Assembly: GCA_903883645.1 (NCBI GenBank)
Contig: CAISBR010000119.1
Location: 1-64,000 of the forward strand
Direction of reading: 5' to 3'
Source of the DNA: an uncultured Myxococcales bacterium
Lineage (GTDB): Bacteria > Myxococcota_A > UBA9042
Length of the DNA stretch: 64,000 nucleotides
Shown: positions 60,301-64,000 of the stretch, one piece after another
Layout: every line of letters begins with the position of its first letter
Numbering within the stretch: position 1 is the first letter of the stretch
Made by a program: the position numbers and the translations under genes
Notes under the pieces: model-generated
What the model was told of the DNA's origin: nothing
The model's input: only the letters and a program-made list of their open reading frames with translations
The model's database searches: none

Positions 60301-61271
60301 TGGGTGGATACGTCGTGGCCGGTCGCTCCAATAGCCCTGGCACTGCAGGCGGTTTCGACGTCTTGTTGGCCCGCCTAGACAGCTACGGCACCAAACAATG
60401 GCAGTCGACCCTGGGCGGCACCGCCGACGAGAGTGGCAACGCCGTCGCAGCCACCGCCACCGGCAACTTTGTGGTCGGCACGCAAGGGGATGCCGCGCTG
60501 TTCGTCTGGACCGACATGGCCGGCAAGCAAGTCTGGAGCAAAAGCATGGCGGGCTCGCGGTTCTTCGACGCGGCCGTCAGCGGCAGCAACTTTGTAGCGC
60601 TGGGCGACACCACGCTCAAGTCCGCAGGATTGAACGATTGTTTGCTCGCCCAAATCGACGCCAAGGGCACCGTGCTGTGGACCCGGGTCTTTGGCGGCGC
60701 CAAGGCCGACCAATGCAACTCGCTAGTTGTGCTAACGGACGGCTACTTGCTCGCCGGCCAGACCCTGTCGAGCGGCGCCGGCGACAGCGATGCCTGGCTC
60801 ATCCGCACCGATCTATTGGGCAACAAGCTCTGGGAGCGCACCTACGGCGGCAGCAGCACCGATGTGGCTATGCAAGTCGTCGCCGCTCCTCAAGGTTTTG
60901 CCCTGGTCGGCACATCGCAGGCCGGCTTTGGCGGCGACGCGGCAGAGGCCTGGGTGGTGCGCACCGACGCGCTGGGCAACAAGTTGAGCACTGCGGTCTT
61001 TGGCGGCCCCGGCGACCAGTATGGCTACGCCATCGGCGCGCTCAAAGACGCCTTCGTGGTGGCGGGATCGACCAACAACCACTTGGGGCTCAAGGGCTTT
61101 AACGACGTTTGGGTCTTTCGCGCCGACCCCTGGCTGTCGCTCAGTTGCAAGGCTTCGGGCGCGTGCGGCCCCTTGCTGCCCACCGACTGCGACGACGGCA
61201 ACGCCTGCACCGCCGACTGGTGCAGCCCGGGCAGCGGCTGCAGCCACGCCGCCCTCGCGCCATGCAACTAG
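57330..61271 (+). CDS. Cysteine-repeat lipoprotein with C-terminal propeller-like repeats
   Basis: A 1313-residue putative surface lipoprotein from a TTG start with GGAG upstream. The signal ends AMLTQGC. An Asp/Gly linker is followed by cysteine blocks ('CVENFECDGGLCIDTPDGKQC', 'CTQDIDCPSNFRC') and a MopE-like metal motif 'EVCDGADNDCDGKTDEG'. Cysteine-rich repeats follow (about residues 285-900) of the same 'CDDxNPCTxDSC' kind as in the 8.8-14.6 kb protein. The last about 350 residues hold six or so repeats such as 'GGYVVAGRSNSPGTAGGFDVLLARLDSYGTKQWQSTLGG', like bacterial beta-propeller (SBBP-like) units, and the protein closes with one more cysteine block. Calcium binding is plausible from the motifs. 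Function unknown. Its last ten bases overlap the next lipoprotein gene. Confidence 0.87.
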   Translation: MHSFLLRRSSLSALSFWAILSIFAMLTQGCGSDPAPARSGSKADSAEVGQGDGGGDFASSDVGFDDLGPDTDTAIGGSDTAASCPGGAGCICVENFECDGGLCIDTPDGKQCAKNCTSDCPSGFKCVQTPVSAGDIASICVPSWGKLCNPCLTTKACSALGQATASCVIHGEAGAFCGADCTQDIDCPSNFRCGELPTVEGTKAKQCVPKGSDAGSVGACSCSQAAISAALATQCTAKAKDGSGGCPGQRACGKQGLSVCTTSEFGDEVCDGADNDCDGKTDEGTCDDSSSCTVDLCVPASATAEPGQCTHTVKNGQPCDADGNACTENDVCEGAVCSAGKVKNCDDNNPCTADSCDLQKGCQHSDDEGAACDDENPCTIGEVCAAGSCLPGKPKNCPTSQQCMVGQCDLQSGKCSYAYADDGYLCDDGTLCSTNDTCQKGACKGKVQNCDDGNTCSNDGCESTSGCTHTPAGAVCDDGNACTDSDHCDGGNCVTLPKPASACDDNNACTTDSCDPLSGCVHAIHTGPCEDGDACTVGDTCKSGVCTAGNQSCPCQVDADCAVQEDGNLCNGTLYCKAITTGKVCVIDPASIVNCTSAVDTTCQKNLCDPKNGICTMKSMAEGTPCDADSSVCTASDGCAAGLCTAGAKVDCDDKNPCTTDSCSPVNGCQHVANSDPCDADNNACSKNDTCEGKVCLPGPMTICDDKNACTQDACSTITGICSYASLPKDGSPCDADNTLCTAPDLCGSGVCTAGAVVNCDDQNPCTDDACTPLTGCQHVANTLACNADDSECTKNDFCSGSKCTAGPKTVCDDNKPCTKDTCNPLDGKCIFDTPGANGTPCDADFSVCTQGDACKDGLCLPGPATTCDDLSPCTSDKCDVKTGCSHTTLADDSVCNGSQVCKAGVCKDPYPCNFAYEYDYGGIGNDYPSAMVVDSSGSTIGINTEASVGGPTDAWILHLPASGVLKDTGGWSSVIGGIGTDEVHDVVASLGGYVVAGRSNSPGTAGGFDVLLARLDSYGTKQWQSTLGGTADESGNAVAATATGNFVVGTQGDAALFVWTDMAGKQVWSKSMAGSRFFDAAVSGSNFVALGDTTLKSAGLNDCLLAQIDAKGTVLWTRVFGGAKADQCNSLVVLTDGYLLAGQTLSSGAGDSDAWLIRTDLLGNKLWERTYGGSSTDVAMQVVAAPQGFALVGTSQAGFGGDAAEAWVVRTDALGNKLSTAVFGGPGDQYGYAIGALKDAFVVAGSTNNHLGLKGFNDVWVFRADPWLSLSCKASGACGPLLPTDCDDGNACTADWCSPGSGCSHAALAPCN

Positions 61272-62401
61272 CGCTGCGTTTAGCGCTATTGACCCTTCTG
61301 CTCGCTTGTAGCGACGCGGCCGACGACACGGCACCTAGCCTGGGGCCCATCGAAGCCGTGGTCGATGCGAAGGCCCGCAGCATTTGGCCGGGGCTGCTAC
61401 AGCCCGACGAGAGCAGGCAAGTACCCTCGATTTCTACGTATTACCAGGGCGAGCCCAGGGAGTGCTGGCTGTTTGGCCCGTCGACCCGCCAGACCGCCGA
61501 TGTGTTCTTGTTCTGCCACGAGGGCGACGCCGCTTGCCCGTACAACGACGCAGGCCAGGCGCAATGGCAGAGGATGGTGGGCGACCCGATTTTTGCCCGG
61601 CAACCCGGCGAGGTCGGCTATTCGCCCTACTGGCTGGTGTGGGTGGTGCGGGTGGGCAGCGACTATGCGGCCAATCGCCTCAAATCGGTCGACGCCGTGC
61701 ACACCGCGGCCAATGCCAAGCAAGTGCGCCTAGAGCAACATGTTTTTAACCATCCCGATCCATTTGGCCCGGGCCCGACCGTCATGCACTGCGCGCTAGT
61801 GCTAGCCGGCACCCAGCTTGCGGGTCAGAGCGACAAGTGGCAGCCCGTTGCCGACCGGCAGGGTTGGCTCAAGCAGTACCGCGTGCACTTCTACGATTTT
61901 TCGGCAACCGAGGGCGTGGGGCCGGCGGCGCCGGTCAGCCAATCGCGGCCGCTGATGATTGTGAGCGATGCCTGGCTGCCGATGCGCGACTGTGCTGCGG
62001 GCTCGACCTCGCCGGCCTGTGCGGCCCATAGCACGCTCAAAGGCGCTGTGAGCGAACTGCACGCCGAGGCGGACTGGAATGGCGACGGTGATGAGCGCGA
62101 TACGAACCTGATCTTGAGCACTTGGCCCTACGCAGCTGCGGTGCCCTATTCGCCGCTTTGGCGGATCAACTTGGCCACTGTGCACGCCGATCGCGACGCC
62201 GATGTGCCGATGATCGACCTGCCGGGCACCGCGTCGAGCTCGGCGCTGCGCTCGCCTCAAGATCTGCAACTGGCTCAGAAAAAAGGCTGGGTCGCGGCGG
62301 ATGAGGCGCTGACCGAAACGCAAACTGGCGTGCGAGTGCCCGGTAACGACGGTGCGGTGTACTTCAGCTGCCCGGTACGGGTGCCAAAGCCGGCGCAGTA
62401 G
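61262..62401 (+). CDS. Putative lipoprotein, paralogue A of an unknown family
   Basis: A 379-residue protein I do not recognise. The ATG at 61262 lies within the last codons of the preceding gene (10-bp overlap) and gives a signal ending LTLLLACSDA, a lipobox. A longer frame from 61109 has no signal. It shares with the next gene the motifs 'TADVFLFC', 'GYSPYWLVW.VRV.SDY.AN.LKS', 'SQSRPLM', 'RDC', 'DERDTNLI', 'YSPLWRI' and a C-terminal 'GNDGAVYFSCP'. Clearly tandem paralogues with several conserved Cys. No catalytic motif is seen. Co-location with other lipoprotein genes suggests a shared envelope process. Confidence 0.85.
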   Translation: MQLALRLALLTLLLACSDAADDTAPSLGPIEAVVDAKARSIWPGLLQPDESRQVPSISTYYQGEPRECWLFGPSTRQTADVFLFCHEGDAACPYNDAGQAQWQRMVGDPIFARQPGEVGYSPYWLVWVVRVGSDYAANRLKSVDAVHTAANAKQVRLEQHVFNHPDPFGPGPTVMHCALVLAGTQLAGQSDKWQPVADRQGWLKQYRVHFYDFSATEGVGPAAPVSQSRPLMIVSDAWLPMRDCAAGSTSPACAAHSTLKGAVSELHAEADWNGDGDERDTNLILSTWPYAAAVPYSPLWRINLATVHADRDADVPMIDLPGTASSSALRSPQDLQLAQKKGWVAADEALTETQTGVRVPGNDGAVYFSCPVRVPKPAQ

Positions 62402-62498
62402 GTCACTTTTTGGCTGGCGAACCCTTTTTGCGAGTAGTAGACTCTAACGCACGGGGCCCGGCGTCGCCAACGCGGTTCTCTAAACACCTGGGTTGATC

Positions 62499-63719
62499 AT
62501 GGGTAAAGCAAGATTCGCACGACGTTTTCTGTGGCTTTTCGGCGCCCTGCTGGTGTCTGCTGGCCTAATGGGTTGCCCTACCGAGAGCAAACCTTCGCTT
62601 GTTCAGGCTGGCCTCGGCCCAGTAGAAGATGCGCTCACGCCGCAAGACCGCACGGTCTACCCCGGCCTCGACTTGCCGAACGGCGAGCGCTATGTACGCC
62701 AAATTAACGGTTATTTTAACGGAGAGCAGACCGGCTACTGGTTCTTTGGCTTCGCTGCCCGCCGCACTGCCGATGCTTTCTTCGTTTGCCGCGACGGCGA
62801 CGACATGTGCCCCCTCGATCCCAAGGGCCACATCCAGTGGGACCGGCTCGTCGGCGGCCCCGTCTTCTCGCACATCCCCACCGAGACTGGCTACTCGCCG
62901 TTTTGGGTGATGTGGACCGTGCGCGTGCCGACCGACTACAAAGCCAACGATCTCAAGTCGATGGACGGCATCATGGCCGCCAAAACCGCGGGCTGGGTCA
63001 AGGTGGAGCAGCAGATGTTCGACCACGGCGGCACCATCGGCACAGACCTAACCTTGACCCACTGCGCGCAGGTGCTCGCTGGCACCACGCTCGACCGCGC
63101 CGGCGAGACGCTGGTGAACAAGCCGACCGTAAAAATGCGTGTAATTCAGCCGCGCAAGGGTTGGCACAAGCAGCGTCAAGTTACGTTCTTCGACTTCAAC
63201 GCGAGCGAGGGCGTCAGCTCGCCCGACCCGATAAGCCAAAGCCGGCCGCTCATGCGCACCAGCGACATCTTTGTGGCGTTCCGCGACTGTGCCGGCGGCA
63301 GCAAGTCGCTCATCTGCCAGAAAGTCAATAGCTTACAAGGGTCAGTCAGCGAGCGCGGCACCGAAACCGACTTTACCAACGACAATGACAAGCGCGACAC
63401 GAACAACGTGATTATCGCATTTCCGTATACCGTTCCGGTGGATCCCAAAGACGCCGACCGGGCCTACTCGCCCCTGTGGCGCGTTACCGCGTGGAAGATC
63501 AAGCCGGCCTTCGATAGCCAGGTCAAGCTGATCGATGTGACGCTCGACCAAGACAAGTCGGACGTGAAGTCGGTGGCGCAGATTCGCCAGTTGCTCGCCC
63601 AGGGGAGCCTGTATGACCTCGACTTCGTGAACGAAGGCATGACCGGCACCGCGATTGCGGGCAATGACGGCCTGACCTTCTTTTCGTGTCCGTCGCAGGT
63701 GGCCTTCGATGCCCCGTAA
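62499..63719 (+). CDS. Putative lipoprotein, paralogue B of the same unknown family
   Basis: A 406-residue lipoprotein: signal 'FLWLFGALLVSAGLMGC'. The body repeats every conserved stretch of the 61262 gene ('GYWFFGFAARRTADAFFVC', 'GYSPFWVMWTVRVPTDYKANDLKSMDG', 'ISQSRPLM', 'RDTNNVIIAFPY', 'YSPLWRV', 'AGNDGLTFFSCP'), so the pair arose by duplication. A TTG two codons upstream (62493) is an alternative start. The first about 45 mature residues diverge most. Function unknown. It ends 11 bp into the next lipoprotein gene. Confidence 0.87.
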   Translation: MGKARFARRFLWLFGALLVSAGLMGCPTESKPSLVQAGLGPVEDALTPQDRTVYPGLDLPNGERYVRQINGYFNGEQTGYWFFGFAARRTADAFFVCRDGDDMCPLDPKGHIQWDRLVGGPVFSHIPTETGYSPFWVMWTVRVPTDYKANDLKSMDGIMAAKTAGWVKVEQQMFDHGGTIGTDLTLTHCAQVLAGTTLDRAGETLVNKPTVKMRVIQPRKGWHKQRQVTFFDFNASEGVSSPDPISQSRPLMRTSDIFVAFRDCAGGSKSLICQKVNSLQGSVSERGTETDFTNDNDKRDTNNVIIAFPYTVPVDPKDADRAYSPLWRVTAWKIKPAFDSQVKLIDVTLDQDKSDVKSVAQIRQLLAQGSLYDLDFVNEGMTGTAIAGNDGLTFFSCPSQVAFDAP

Positions 63720-64000
63720 GCTTGCGAGTCTGCTGCTGATTCTGGCGATCTCCGGCTGCACGCCGAACGCGGATGTCGAGCCGACTTCGTGCCATAACGA
63801 CCAGCCCGGCTCCATGGAGATCGGCGGCGGCGACATGGCTACGGGCTATAAGGCCCTGAAAGATGGCGACAATGCCCTAGTCACGCTGGGTCCCCAGGGT
63901 CTGCACATGATCTTGGTGAGCGTCAAGTTGAAGAACTTCGAAGCGCCGCAGGTCGGCAGCGGCACGTCGAAGCTGTGGCTGAGCGTGTACCACGGCGACA
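63709..64000 (+). CDS. Putative lipoprotein, partial at the right edge
   Basis: Ninety-seven codons are open to the window end without a stop. The ATG at 63709 overlaps the preceding gene's end by 11 bp, and the product starts 'MPRKLASLLLILAISGCTPNA', a clean lipoprotein signal with lipobox AISGC. The following part reads 'EIGGGDMATGYKALKDGDNA' and 'GPQGLHMILVSVKLKNFEA', which looks beta-rich; it resembles the start of an extracellular beta-sandwich, but a family cannot be named from the fragment. Confidence 0.75.
   Translation, partial: MPRKLASLLLILAISGCTPNADVEPTSCHNDQPGSMEIGGGDMATGYKALKDGDNALVTLGPQGLHMILVSVKLKNFEAPQVGSGTSKLWLSVYHGD

Overview
This is a GC-rich, gene-dense bacterial chromosome segment. 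Its gene content suggests a member of the old deltaproteobacteria, most likely Myxococcota or a close relative. Pointers are the many lipoproteins with Asp/Ala-rich linkers and 'CDDxNPCTxDSCD' cysteine repeats, a DUF4215-type motif, a MopE-like 'DNDCDG' motif, paired DUF1501 and CxxCH cytochrome-like proteins, a lipoprotein alpha-2-macroglobulin and an RRM/glycine-rich RNA-binding protein. The taxonomic call is an inference from families; no rRNA, tRNA, CRISPR array or phage was seen.

Layout. 1-8.7 kb: a lipoprotein alpha-2-macroglobulin, then a hybrid histidine kinase. 8.8-14.6 kb (minus): a 1906-residue lipoprotein with 21 cysteine-rich repeats and a glycine-rich tail. 14.8-20.8 kb: a TMTC-like membrane/TPR protein, convergent with an argH-mlaE-(degenerate mlaF)-mlaD operon. 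20.9-24.5 kb: a REP-associated tyrosine transposase between 16-bp inverted repeats, overlapping by 4 bp an MFS transporter gene, then an RlmD/TrmA-type methyltransferase. 24.5-28.1 kb (minus): a di-CxxCH lipoprotein and a DUF1501 protein. 28.3-33.6 kb: cyclophilin, phosphomannomutase/phosphoglucomutase, a long FabG, an EamA transporter and a DUF350 protein.

33.9-47.6 kb holds the most unusual gene: one 4596-residue protein with no visible signal peptide. It has a 500-residue Ala/Pro/Glu-rich lead, a DUF4157 (eCIS core) domain whose HExxH motif reads EEIVH, about 48 tandem 66-residue beta-type repeats with a 'W-L-x-G' signature, and a non-repeat C-terminus. A GH92 mannosidase lipoprotein follows.

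50-57 kb: a DUF4215-type lipoprotein, a slipin, an RRM protein with a strong terminator, and a minus-strand run of NuoE-NuoF-(HAD/GNAT fusion)-haem-binding protein. 57.3-64 kb is a chain of four lipoprotein genes, three of whose borders overlap or nearly touch: a 1313-residue cysteine-repeat/propeller protein, two paralogues of unknown function and a partial gene at the right edge.

Two themes link genes. First, an investment in the cell envelope: lipid transport (Mla), at least eight putative lipoproteins and outer-surface redox proteins. Second, a possible mannose theme: phosphomannomutase, a TMTC-like glycosyltransferase and a GH92 mannosidase lie within 35 kb. Both are inferences from co-location.
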